A stretch of DNA of 64,000 nt, taken from Warburgia ugandensis. Its lineage: Eukaryota > Streptophyta > Magnoliopsida > Canellales > Canellaceae. Positions 22,401 to 33,792 of the stretch are shown piece by piece. The DNA lies in assembly GCA_035236585.1 (NCBI GenBank), contig CP141127.1, forward strand, positions 69,297,495 through 69,361,494, in the 5' to 3' direction. The position numbers and the translations under genes were made by a program. Positions within the stretch are counted from its first letter, which is position 1. Every line of letters begins with the position of its first letter. The notes under the pieces were generated by a model that saw only the letters and a program-made list of their open reading frames with translations, did not search any database and was not told the DNA's origin.

Positions 22401-24170
22401 ATTATCATCTGTCTCCTTGACGAATCTTGGTTTTCTAACTAATGCTTATATTTTAGCGTCATCCTTTTGCATCTGCCTAACTTTCTCATTGACAGTGGAT
22501 CTCATAGTCAAATTTGCTATAAAGGATCTCCCATGACCTACTTTGGGTCTACATTCTATTACCTCATGTAATAACTTCCATCTTTTGGAAAGTAAACTTG
22601 CACACATTCCTTATGTCTTTCTACTTAAGGCATCTACTACTACACTAGCCTTCTCTAGATGGTATTGAATGGAAAAGTCATAATCCTTCAAATACTCCAT
22701 CCATCTCCTCTATTGCATATTCAAGTCTTGTTGTGAAAAGATGTACTTAAGACTTTTGTGATCTGTGAAAACTTCAAATTTTTCTCCATACATATAGTGT
22801 CTCCAGATCTTTAAGGCATAGACTATTGTAGCAAGCTCCAAGTCATGGGTAGGATAATTGACCTCATGCTTTTTCAATTGTTGAGAGGCATAGGTGATTA
22901 CTTTTCCATTTTGCATAAGCACCAGTCCTTTTCCAAAAGCATCACTATAGATCTCGAATCCTCCACTTCCAGATGGTAGCATAAGTACTGGTGTAGTGGT
23001 TAGCTTCCCTTTTAATTCTTGAAAACTATCTTCACAAGCATCATTCCACTCAAACTTTCTATCTTTTCTTGTTAATTTGGTCAGGGGTAAGGCAATGCAT
23101 GAAAATCCTTCAATAAATTTGCAGTAATATCCCGTAAGCCCTAGAAAACTCCTTATTTCTGTTAGTGTCTTCGATGTACTCTATTTTTCCACAGCTTCAA
23201 CTTTTGCTGGGTCAACTGCAATGCCATTTTTAGAAATAACATGACCTAGAAAATTTACTTCTTCCAACCAAAATTGACACTTATTAAACTTAGCGTACAA
23301 TTTGTGTGTTCTAAGTGTATTCAGTACTACTCATAAATGTTCCTTATGGTCCTCAAGATTTTCTGAGTAGATCAAAATATCATCCACAAATACTATAACA
23401 AATTTGTTTAGATAGGCTTTGAATACTCAGTTCATAAGATCTATAAATGTGGTTGGTGTATTTGTCAATCCAAAGGACATCACTCTAAACTCATAGTGTC
23501 CGTATCTGGTTCTGAATGGTGTCTGTGGAATATCTTCCTCCTTGACTCTAAGTTGGTGATATCCAGATTGTAAATCGTTCTTGGACAAGACCCGAGCTAA
23601 CTAGAGTTGATCAAACAGGTCATCAATATGGGGTAAAGGATATTTGTTTTTCACTGTGACCCTATTCAACTTTCGATAGTCAATGCAGAGTCTCATTGAT
23701 CCATCATTTTTCTTAACAAAAAGGACTGGTGCTCCCCAAGGAGATACACTGGGTCTAATGAACCCTTTGTCTAGCAACTCTTGTAACGAGGTTTTCAACT
23801 CCTTTAACTCTACTGTAACCATCAGGTATGATGCTTTTGAAATAAGGGGCTGCTCCAGGTACCAGGTCAATAGTAAAATCTATCTCCCTTTTTGGTGGTA
23901 ACCCTGGTAGGTCTTTAGGGAACACATCTGGAAATTCATGAACCACAACCACCTCATATAATTTGGGCTTTGCGACCTCAATGGCTTCTATTTTAGCTAA
24001 AAAGAATTGACATCCTTGAGTAATGTGCTTTGCCACTTTTATTGCAGAAATAACACATGCTCTTGAACAATCTCTTCTCTCTTGCAAGGAAACCACTTCT
24101 CCTCTGGGAAGGTTAAAAATAATCCTCTTCTTTCGACAATCAACTATTGCTGATGTGAGGCTAACCAATC
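22401..24170 (-). pseudogene. Gypsy reverse transcriptase and RNase H
   Basis: RT begins near 23870 with [40 protein letters not shown] and [20 protein letters not shown]. The catalytic motif is FVDD at 23379-23390. RNase H (22710-22982) keeps D in [10 protein letters not shown] in DLELA and D in FTDHKSLKY, so its core residues are intact. The link from protease is at 23755-24168 (FPDVFPKDLPGLPP). The frame is broken between 22983 and 23600 by stops and shifts, and a frameshift lies near 23870. The enzymes would copy element RNA into DNA. Confidence 0.9.
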
Positions 24171-24500
24171 CATCCTAAGTATGAAGTCAAAGTCTATCAT
24201 ATCTAGGTGGATTAAGTCTACGTTCATCTGTTTGCCCTCAATTACAATTGAAACGTCCTGGAAGTATGTTTGTATGGAAATTGACTTAGCTAAGGGTGTC
24301 CTAACTTCTAAGAAGAACTTTAAGTCTTAAACTATATTATCAATAGAAGAAGCAAATTCACATGATATAAAAGAATGAGTAGAACCAGTATCAAATAATA
24401 CTTTGGCAGGTCTATCATAGATATGAAGTGTACCTTCTACTACTGCATTGGATGCCTAAGCATGTCCCAAGTAATGGAAAATATGGGTCCTTGGCTTCAA
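24171..24500 (-). pseudogene. Gypsy aspartic protease
   Basis: VLFDTGSTHSFIS is readable, with the DTG active site at 24384-24392. Downstream comes a typical DFILRMDWL segment where intact copies have ILGMDWL. The active site itself is preserved; stops lie on both sides (for example near 24325). It would cleave the element's polyprotein. Confidence 0.8.
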
Positions 24501-25504
24501 GGAATTTGATCTTCTTTATGTTCTTCCTCCTTCCACTTCTTAAGGCAATTTCTGGCTATATGCCCTATTTCTCCATAGTTAAAACATTTAAAGTAGGATA
24601 AGGTACAAGGTTTGCATGGGTGATACATCGAGGGCAAGCTTTAGATTCTAGGTTTCTTCCTTTATTGTTGAATTGTCATTTGTGTGGGTATTGAGATCTA
24701 GAAGGTTGAATGGGTCTTTTTCCTTTATTGTTTCTTCCACCATTGTTGAATTTTATATCCTTATTAGCCTATGTTCTTTGAAAATTCTTTTCAAAAAGAG
24801 ATGATGTTTCTACTCTCACTATGGTGGTTGGTTGAAACCCTATCACTCTGTTTCTTAGTCTTGGATTTAACCCATCAACAAACTTTTCTACAGCATTTTC
24901 TTCAGTGTTGCAAACATTTGGTGCAAATCTTTGAAGACTCATAAACCTATTTTCATATTGCTGCACAGAGACCTTGCCTTGTTCTAGATCCACGAATTCT
25001 TTCTCCTTTTGCTTCCATACATGACATGGAAAGCACTTCTCATTAAATATTATTTTGAATTCTTCCCAGGGTATGACATTATTATCACTAAAGTATGTTC
25101 TTTCAACCATTTCCCACCAAAAGCTTGCTTCACCTTTTAGTAAGAAACTAGCCATGGCAACCTTCCTATCTTCAGGAATTTTCATTGCTTTAAATAACTT
25201 CTCAATGTCAAAGATCCATTTTTCTGCTGTTGCTGACTCATCTTCTCCCAAGAATGATGGGACAATTTTCTGAAATCGCTCAAGTAGGGCCTCCATTCTG
25301 TTAGCAATCCTTTCTAGAGAAGAGGTTCTTGTAGCAGGTGCTTGTGGTTGATTAGGTATGAACTGCCCCATATGTTGCATGAATAGCTAAAAGGCTTCAA
25401 CCATCCCATTCCCAAATCCAGAGGAGTCAGTAGGGGGATTAATAGGTTTTAGGGTTGCACCTCCTCTTCTCTCTGGCGGCATCTATTTTACAAGAACAAT
25501 ATAC
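24501..25504 (-). pseudogene. Gypsy gag
   Basis: The start codon is probably at 25480-25482 (MPPERRGGATLKPI), because the same start is kept at 10293-10350. A CAG-to-TAG change makes a stop at about codon 30, after MVEAF; the frame then reads open from 25380 to 24769. That stretch has the gag core (AEKWIFDIEKLFKAM, VAMASFLLKGEASFWW, WEEFKIIFNEKCF). A zinc knuckle at about 24545-24590 reads CFNYGEIGHIARNC, with the second cysteine replaced by tyrosine. The right end stops at 25504, before leader, primer site and 5' LTR, where TRIM sequence begins. Confidence 0.9.
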
Positions 25505-25783
25505 CCCTCGTTCCCTAGTGGGACAAAATCGTGTTGTGGGTTGGTGCCTGTCAAGACACATTTTCCCTGGGAACTTGATTTCCAGGGGGGACAAAGTCGT
25601 GACTACTACCAGTGTATGGGCACCATTAGTGGAAAGCAAACAATATCTTGATAGTTGAACCCTTGGGGTGTTATAAATGGTATCAGAGCCAACCCCTGAC
25701 CTAGTGTGTGGCTAGCCGGTGGACGAGGATGTCCATTCCCTAGTGGGGGTGAGGGGTAAGCCAAGAGATGGTGGGTATGCAGT
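25505..25783 (+). mobile_element. TRIM type 1: partial LTR, primer site and interior
   Basis: A shortened LTR (about 25546-25675) ends GGGGTGTTATA, followed by a perfect primer site TGGTATCAGAGCC at 25678-25690. The interior ends in GTGGGGGTGAGGGGTAAG. The first 40 bases contain a stray copy of the interior (CGTTCCCTAGTGGGAC). It replaces the missing 5' end of the gypsy element. Confidence 0.75.
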
Positions 25784-26315
25784 TGTGAGGCAAGAGACCT
25801 TAAGAGTTAGTCCCACATCACTAAGGGGAAAGAAACTAGGCTATTGATAAGAGTGGTGAGGACTTTCCTTGCAATGACTGGTCCCTGAGGGGAACAAAAC
25901 CTTGAGGGAGAACCATTGCCATGAAGGCTGAGGGACAGATTGGGAGGTACCTAAAGAGGACAATATTAGATTCGTTATGCACCTTGTCCACAGAATGACT
26001 AGTTTTCCTTAAAGGGGGAAGAACAAAACCGTGAGGTGGGCTGGTTGTATGGGCAGTTAGTCTGCCAAAGTAGACAATATCATTACATGTGTGGCCCCTC
26101 GGGCTGTTACAGTGGTATGAGAGCTGACCCCTGACTCGGTGTGTGGCTGGCTGGTAGACGTGGACATCCACTCCCTAGTGGGGATGAGGGGTGAGCCAAA
26201 AGATGCTAGAGTGCCCCAAAGAATAGGTGAGGTAGTTGTGAGGCAAGAGACCTTAAGAGTTAGTCCCACATTGCTGAGGGGAAAGAAACTGGGCAATGGA
26301 TAAGAGTGATGAGAA
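25784..26315 (+). mobile_element. TRIM with a longer, composite LTR (type 4)
   Basis: The LTR 25784-26111 (328 bp) starts like type 1 (TGTGAGGCAAGAGACC). It then has unrelated sequence including GACTGGTCCCTGAGGGGAAC and GTAGACAATATCATTACATG, and ends GGGCTGTTACA. The primer site variant TGGTATGAGAGC is at 26114-26125. The interior has GTGGGGATGAGGGGTGAG, and a second LTR begins at 26237 but is cut near 26315. Its interior is type 1-like, so it may be a recombinant or a sister family. Confidence 0.65.
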
Positions 26316-28680
26316 CAAAGCCCTGGCTCTACCATCTAGAGAGTGACTTCTAAATGGTAGAGCCAGTTCTCCTTCTTATTTAGCTCAATTCCACTTATTT
26401 TCTTTGTGATTCCCTCAAGATTTAAGTTAAATAATCTCTAGCAGTGACAGCCAAGAGAAAAGCTAGCTTAAATCCTTGATTTCCCCATTTTGATTCCATA
26501 TTTTCTACCCTCTTTTTTCCTCAGTTTTGGGCAGTTTTTCCTTAGTTAGTTCACCCACTTAGCTTTCTTTTCTCTTGAATTCCTCTCTGGGTTTTCTTTG
26601 CATGTCATCATACTTTACTTTGTAAATTTTAGACCTAAATTTTGTTATATTTTAGAATAGGTTTTACGCTTAGGAATTGCACACAATTTCCAACTTTTGA
26701 ACATGTATTATGCAACTAATTTGTTGTTTAATTTGGATATGAATCAATAAATGTTTTTGGGAATTCTTGTCATGGAATGATTATTTCATCAAAGTACTTG
26801 ATATATGGGTTGTTTTCTTGCATAAAATTTATAGTTTCAATAGCTTTCTAATGCAAGATTTAGTAACTATTCTTAAGTACCAAAATCTAAAAATTGGTTT
26901 TTCCTTAACTGTGTGCTTTAATTCTAGCTATCAAAAACATCTTAATTTCATGAATCCTTAGGTACCTATTTAGATTTTCATGTTTTTCATTAAATTATAT
27001 AGTTAGATTTTATAGTAACTCACTATAGGTGCGCTCATGCACCTAGTCCAAAAACCATGTACATGGTCCTAAATCCCATTCCTTTTAGATTTTTGCTTAG
27101 TTTAGTTTTAGAAGTAGTTAATTCATTATTTCTATCTTAGTTTAGTTTTAGAAAGTTTCCTTTTTGCATTTCAGAAAGCTTCCTTTTTAGTAGGGTTTAG
27201 GTTAGAGAAGTTTTAATTTAAGAAAGTTACTAATTTAGTAGTTTCCTTAAGTTTCATTGATTAGTTTGAATCTTTCTAAAGTGATGTAGTTTCCTTTAGT
27301 TAAGTGCATATTAGTTAGGTAAGTTTCCATTTTCATTGTTTAATTTTAATTTAGGCAAATTTCCTTTTTAGTTTTAGTTTCTAATTCCATACATGTTTCT
27401 ACTTTGAGTCCTTAATCTCTTAATTCAATCCAAACCCTTCTCTTTTGGCTGAACTTAATCAGTTTAAATAAAATCCAATCCTTTGCAAATCTGTGAAATT
27501 CCTCATGAGATCGACCTTGCTCATGCGAGAATATTTAACTGATCCGTGCGCTTATGAGTTAACTTTAAAATCATAACACCAAGATATTCTGATTGTTTTT
27601 TCTCTATAATTTGATTGATAAATAGCATTACTAAAAATTGATTTATACCCTACATTTTGAACACTTAAAAGTGTATACAATTTTGATTGTTAAGATATTG
27701 TACACATTTTGTATTTGTTTTTTGCACTACAATGCACCGAGATTTCTGAAAATTAGGTTACTCATTTGAGATGGTCGTGGCTCAGGGATTTTAGATGAAC
27801 CCCACTAGTTGTTGTGCTAAGAAGTTTGGTTGGCCACTAGCTCCTAAATTGGTACTTGTTTACATTAGGCCTATTTGGATAGAAGTATTGCTTCATGGAA
27901 AGACTACTCTTGCAGTGGATTGAACTAGCATGTCCATGAGAGTAGGTGTAGTTAGTGTGTACCCACTAAGTAATTAAATTGAGCTTTTGATATGCTGACA
28001 TGGGTTGACATGTTGATCATTGTTGAGAATATTGACCAGTGTGCCACTCAGTGATTGGTCATTGAATTTGATTGGTTGATTCATTAATGAGTTGATCAAT
28101 CATTGATATGATTTTGATCTAATTATGATGACAAATACACCTTTGATTTTGATTATATTACATGGATTAAATTTTGATGTGTCACAATTTAACGATGGGA
28201 TTGGAAGAGAAATTAACTTGCATGTAATTTAAAACTGCATAGCATAGAATATTTGAGGTTTTAGTTAGTTGTGGATTTTCTATTGGGTAATTTAAATTAT
28301 TCACCAAACCACCACATAGGTGAAGATTTGAGGATTTGAGAATACAAATATATGAAGAATCTTAAGATTAGTTTTATTTCATTTGGAAACTATTGGCAAG
28401 ACTTGTATTGAACTATTAAAATCTAAATTAAATGGTTTAAAATTTGACTTAGTACATTTGGGTTGTGACTAGTAGATCCTAATTGTGTTAATGGTTTAAG
28501 TGTTCATTTGATATTATTCGGAGTTTTGTTTTGGATGAACTTGGCTTAAAGAATTAGTTTTGAAATCTAATTATTACATATATTATTTTTAAAATGAATT
28601 TAAAAAAATAAAAATTTCAAAGACCTGAACCTTCCAAAAGAATTTGTGAAAGGCTATTATCAAAAACCTAGGTCCTCACA
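26316..28680 (+). repeat. AT-rich block ending in a gypsy-type LTR terminus
   Basis: The right end, AAAAACCTAGGTCCTCACA at 28680, is the LTR 3' terminus shared by the gypsy LTRs here. It touches the copia reverse-transcriptase half directly. At 27505-27560 the text TCATGAGATCGACCTTGCTC...CCGTGCGCTTATG resembles the 3' end of Tat-type LTRs, weakly. Repeated TTTAGTTTTAGAA motifs occur at 27090-27340. No coding sequence is seen. Confidence 0.4.
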
Positions 28681-30174
28681 CTCCAGCCCAAGACACAAGC
28701 AATAGAAACTTGTGAAACTCAGGAGGAATCATAGGCTAAGGATGATTTAATTGTTCAAAAGGTTTTTATACCATCAACTTGAAAAGAGATAAATATTTTA
28801 CAACTATTTAAGAGGTAGAGATGGCCATTTGAGACACAACAAGATGAGCATGAAACACCCACCCTTCACTCTTTGGCTTATGGAACATCCAAACTATGAT
28901 CACCAGAAAGTTCACATCCAGGTAAAGAATTCAATACTGAATATATTTTAGATTGTGATCTACCCATTTCACTGAGAAAAGGAGTGAGAACATGTTCTAA
29001 GCATCCAATGGGTGATTACGTGTCACTACATAGATTCCATCCTAATTTCAAAACATTTACTATGAATATTTCTTATGTAAACTTTCCAAGAATGTTTAGA
29101 AAGCCAGGCAACATGAAGATTGGTAGAAAGATATTTATGAAGAACTAAAATCCTTGCATAAGAATCAAGTATGGACCATAGTTGCTTTACCAAGTGTAAA
29201 TAAACCAGTGCAAATGGTAGTCACTATAAAATATAATACAAATTTCAAGGCATGTTTAGTTGCAAAAGGATATACACAATGTCTTGGACTAGATTAGTCA
29301 GAAACATTTGATCCTATAGAAAGGATAAACACGTTTGTGGTGTTGATATCTGTTGCTAATAGATAAGATTAGAAAGTGTATTACTATGATGTGAAAAATG
29401 GATTTCTCAGTGAGGAATTGGAGAGCAAATGTACATGAAAATTCCTCAAGGCCTAAATGTGAAAGACTTGGACTGCAAGAAATATTGCAAATTATAGAAA
29501 TTATTGTATGAGCTAAAACAATCCCCAAGACCTTGTTTTGGTAAAGTCACCGGGTTTATGATTGAGAATGGTGATACATGAAACCAAGGAGACCACACCC
29601 TAAAGGGTAAACTATCAGCATTAATTCTTTATTTGTTATGATATCATTGTTACACAAAATTATGATATGAAGATGGAGCGGCTCATGCCAAAGAAGACTC
29701 AAGAATTTGAGATCGAGAATCTTGGAAACTTGAGGTACTTTCTTAACATAGAGATAGCTCACTCAAAACAAGGGATCTACATCTCTCAGAGAAAGTACAT
29801 TATGGATCTTCTAAAGGAGACTCTTAGTTTCAAACTAGATGCAATCCCTATTGATGTGAATACTAAACTTCAGGCTATAAAGGTAAGTTGTGATGGATAA
29901 GCTAATGCAAACTACCAACATCTAGTAGGCAGATTGATATATCTATCACTTATTTGACCTAACATAGCTTATGTTATAAGCTTCATAAGTCAATTTATTC
30001 AACATCCAAGAGAGGAATGTGGAGGTTGTACTCAGAATTTTGAGATACTTAAAATCTTGTCCTAGAAAAAGTCTATTATTCTCAAAGAGCATTGGAATGA
30101 AGGTAGAAATTGATACAAATTCTAATTGAGCAAGGTCTCTCATTAATAGATGATCTACTATTGGATATTGCACA
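28681..30174 (+). pseudogene. copia-1 reverse transcriptase and RNase H remnant
   Basis: The first 250 bases translate as the hinge before RT. At about 28950 DCDLPISLRKGVRTCSKHP marks the RT start. The core follows as TIVALPSVNKPVQM, FKACLVAKGYTQ, SETFDPIERINTF and YYYDVKNGFLSEELE in changing frames. 29667-29900 is open and encodes EFEIENLGNLRYFLNIEIAH, ISQRKYIMDLLKET. Then come YQHLVGRLIYLS and the RNase H beginning, ending RSTIGYC. At that point it jumps into the LTR remnant, so the last part of RNase H is lost. The domains complement those at 2663-6079 without overlap. Confidence 0.85.
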
Positions 30175-30357
30175 TGTAATTAGGGGCATATTAGGATAGT
30201 TTGTTATATAAGGTAAGCTATAAATTAGAAAACCTAGGTGATTCCATCTTACAGGTATTGCTTTCTTTCTCCTAAGAGGTACAATTTACTCTTGTTATAT
30301 GGAGAAGAGTCTTTTGTGTATAAATTAGACCCTTTGGTATGTTATTCTCATTTTACA
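30175..30357 (+). mobile_element. copia-1 3' LTR remnant
   Basis: TGTAATTAGGGGCATATTAGGATAG and the following sequence match 2463-2662, ending CTCATTTTACA against CTCTCATTTTCA. The first part of the LTR is missing, apparently lost with the end of RNase H. Confidence 0.7.
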
Positions 30358-32640
30358 CTTCCTAGAAAAAAATAGAACAAAGATGCATCCTCTTATAGCG
30401 CACAAGAAATATAACAAGTGATTAATGAACTCAACTAGAATCTAAAGAAAAATAAAAGCTAAAAAGCTAACAATGCCATGACCACATTTGAAAATGCCTC
30501 AACTGGAGATATCTTGCAATAACAAAAGACTAGCTTCGACTAAACCCATGTAGTCAAATCAATCTAGAATTCCAACCGTTCAAAGACTAAGGTCATCCCT
30601 GAAGAACAAAGAACACTGTTGAATTTCTTAAATAACCATATGACTAATAATAATCAACACAAACAATGATTAGATAAGAGTACAACCATGGCCTCACAAC
30701 CCAACTCACCAATCAACATTCACTACGTTGAGGAAAACCTGAAAAATCAAGGACAATTAAATTTTCAAAAATAAAAAAAAGGAAAGGCTCTTGAAGAAGG
30801 TTGGACAAGTGGCAATGAGGGATAGTAGCTCATTCGGCAAAAAATAGTAGCCCTCTAGAACCTGGCATAGTAAGTGCCTCATTGTTCTAACAAGAAAGTA
30901 CTCTAAAATGACATTGATAAAGTAAAACATGAAAATGAACACCCTTTTGAAGAAAATATAATTGGAATCCTAGAAAGATGGGCAATCCAACATCCACAAT
31001 CCATAAATCTCAGCATTAACATAAATCTCAACATTAACAATTTGAAAATTTTAATCTACACATTTCTCAACTAAATCGAATGACACTAATAAAGAGTTTG
31101 AAGCAAAACAAAAATTCCATAAGCATAATTCATTGAAAGAAGAAACAAAAATTATCCAAGAAAAATCTAAAGCAAAGATGCAACCTCTTGTTATACTTAG
31201 TAAATATAAATGTCGTTAGTGAACCTCAACTGCAATCTAAAGGAGAAAAACAAATAATGATTAAGGCTACAAAAATTTCATTACCACATCAAATTGGTTT
31301 AAATAGGAAAACAAGAACTAAAAAAGCACATCACAAACACCTTGTAAAATTTGGTAGTTAAATTAGATATTATTCCCCTCACAATTTTCTACCTAAAATT
31401 CCATAAAAAACCATGTAGAAATTTTAACTCTATGCATATGACTATCAAATAAGAAACACCATGAAAATAAGATCAAAGAACTACTCATCTCTTGACCATA
31501 TTGTACAATTAACATAATTGAAGAAATATATTAAATTAAAAAAATATTAGCTTCAACTAAACCTATGTCTCCAAAATAAATCTTGACATGAAACGCCACA
31601 AAGATTAATTAACACTAAAAAAAAGAAGAACATAATTAAATTTCTGAAATACCAATCAACAAATATAATGATCATAGTAGTGTATGACCATGGCATTGTA
31701 ATAAAAAATCAAGGGCTAAAATGAATTCCCAAAAATAAAAAATAAGCACAAACCTCCTTTAGAAGACAACATCACTACCATCTCGAAAAGATGGGCAACT
31801 CAAAATCTGTAATCAACAAATTTTAACAATATCAATTTAAAAAATCAAATCTACATGTTTCTCAACTAAATCATATGATGCTAACAAAGATTCTAAAGCA
31901 GGCCAAAAATCACCTAGAATAATTCCTTAATAAAAGACATGAAGGGTATCCATGAAAAATCTAAATCAGAGATGCATCCACGTATTACATATTGAAAATA
32001 TAAAAAGTTGTTAGTGAATTTTAACTACCATCTAAAGTAAAGTAAAACTCAAAATCTAAAAACAATTGTGAAATCTAAGAATTCACATGTTGCAGAAACC
32101 TTGAAAATTTTATGGCTGAATTGAATTTTGGAAAAGAAAAAGGGAAAGGTGTTTCATTATTCTAAAATGATATTGGCTAGAAACATAAGTAGAAAAGTCC
32201 CTTTGAAGGACAACATCACTAGTCTTCCTAACAAGTAGCTAAACTCAAGATCTACAATCCACAAATTTCAACATTACCAATTAAAAAAGTTAAAAACCAA
32301 AAAATTTCTCAACCAAATAGTGAAACTTTAAAAACCTCCCTTCTAAAGGTATTCATTGACAGAAGGCACCAAGGTTATCTAACCAAAATCTATTGAAGAG
32401 TCAAATTCTCAATCATACTAGAGTATGTATCATACAAACACATCTTACATGTAATTTTAAAGATAGAAAATAATAAATTTTGACAAAACAGAAGGGCCCA
32501 TATCCTTCAAACACTAGAATCTAGTCATTAATTTGGACCACCACAAATAGAAATAATCATAAATGATCCAAGACTAAAAATGAATTAAACTTTCATGCAC
32601 ACATTTCAATGATGTAGGACAAATATCAAGCCAAACCAAG
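30358..32640. repeat. Tandem 0.8-kb A-rich repeats, about three units
   Basis: Related blocks begin near 30362, 31155 and 31950, each with a (C)AAAGATGCA(T/A)CCTCTT-like start. They carry ATTTCTNAAATANCCA, GAAGACAACATCACTA-type and CAACTAAATC landmarks in the same order; the last unit is internally shortened. The partial unit at 1907-2386 belongs to the same array. There is no coding match. Units have diverged widely, so the array is old. Confidence 0.6.
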
Positions 32641-33792
32641 TGAATTAAGACTACTACACATGTGTAGGAGCATACCTTTAGGGATGTAATAAGTATTCAA
32701 TTTTCTATAAAGAAAATACCCAATTGGTAGTCCATGTGTTATAAATTATAGGCACAATTCTAGGGTTTTTCTGGAATTTTATAATACATGCATTTCTGAC
32801 CTAATAATTCAAAAGTATGATATGTTGGAAGTTCAAAAGCTAATCCAGAGTAAGGTTATGAATTGTCATAAGTTTCTATGATTTAATTAGGCTTTTTCAT
32901 CTTTTACAAGTGTTGAGAAGATGATCCAATGGTCAAAATCAAGAAAGATAAGATTTGAAGATTAAGATCAAAATAGTGCCAAAGACCTAAATTTCATCAT
33001 TTCAAAACACAATCATGGTTCGTGATCATCTTAAGGCAAGCAAGAAAGCAATTGGAAGATTCATAGGTGATTAAAATGGCCCATGCAAAAAGTCATGCAA
33101 TTCCACCACCTTTGCATGAGAATTGGAACCATACATGAGGTTTCCTTGTCTAACAAGAAAACCTAAGTAAGCCAAGTCATTCAAGCCTTGAATCCAAGGG
33201 ACTTAGCCACTCTAGCAATCAAGTAGTAAGACATTAAAGTGAGCCACTAAGCTAGATGAAAACCATATCAAAGGGAGTCACATGATTAGAGGAAATTTAA
33301 AAGCAATTATCCTATGCTAATATAGTGAATTTCAAGGCATAATTAAAAAGGAATTTGGATGATAATCAAACTGGTAAGATATATGTGCATAGGTGAACCA
33401 ATCAAGAGAGAGACCAAGTCTAATTTTCTTATTTTTGCCTCTCTTTTTCCCCTTCTTTTCTCTCTCTCCTATCCACCATATCATACATTTAGAATAGGAG
33501 GAGTTCCACATCACCTTCCTTGAAAGGTGATGCCTCCCCCCTTCTAAATCTAGCTAATCCACAACTCCACTTTCTAAATCCATTCCTCCCTCAAGTACCT
33601 CACCTTTCTACCTCTTTCCTCCATTTTTCTTACCATTTTCTTTCCATCCCAACATGTGATATACCTTAAGGAAGGGGATTCCACGCCTCATCTTAGGCTG
33701 AAATTCAATGCCTCCTCTCTTTCCTTTCCTCATAATTAGAAAGTCCACTCACTGACCTCACCTCACCTTCTAATCTTCTATCTCCAATCAAC
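32641..33792. repeat. Dispersed repeat, copy 2
   Basis: The block matches 8140-9591 in the same orientation: ACCCAATTGGTAGTCCATGTG, TTTCTGACCTAATAATTCAAAA, ATGATTTAATTAGGCTTTTT. A pyrimidine-rich stretch (33420-33480) carries long C/T tracts. It abuts the gypsy LTR at 33793. Function and family are unknown. Confidence 0.55.

Noticed and set aside
6075..28685. GTCCA/CTCCA as proven target duplication of a single 22.6-kb gypsy insertion
   Set aside because: One mismatch in five bases is weak and the left LTR lacks a primer site, so it is kept only as supporting evidence.
30358..32640. Tandem repeats as a CRISPR-like array
   Set aside because: Units are about 0.8 kb, diverged and without regular spacers; the setting is a plant nuclear genome.
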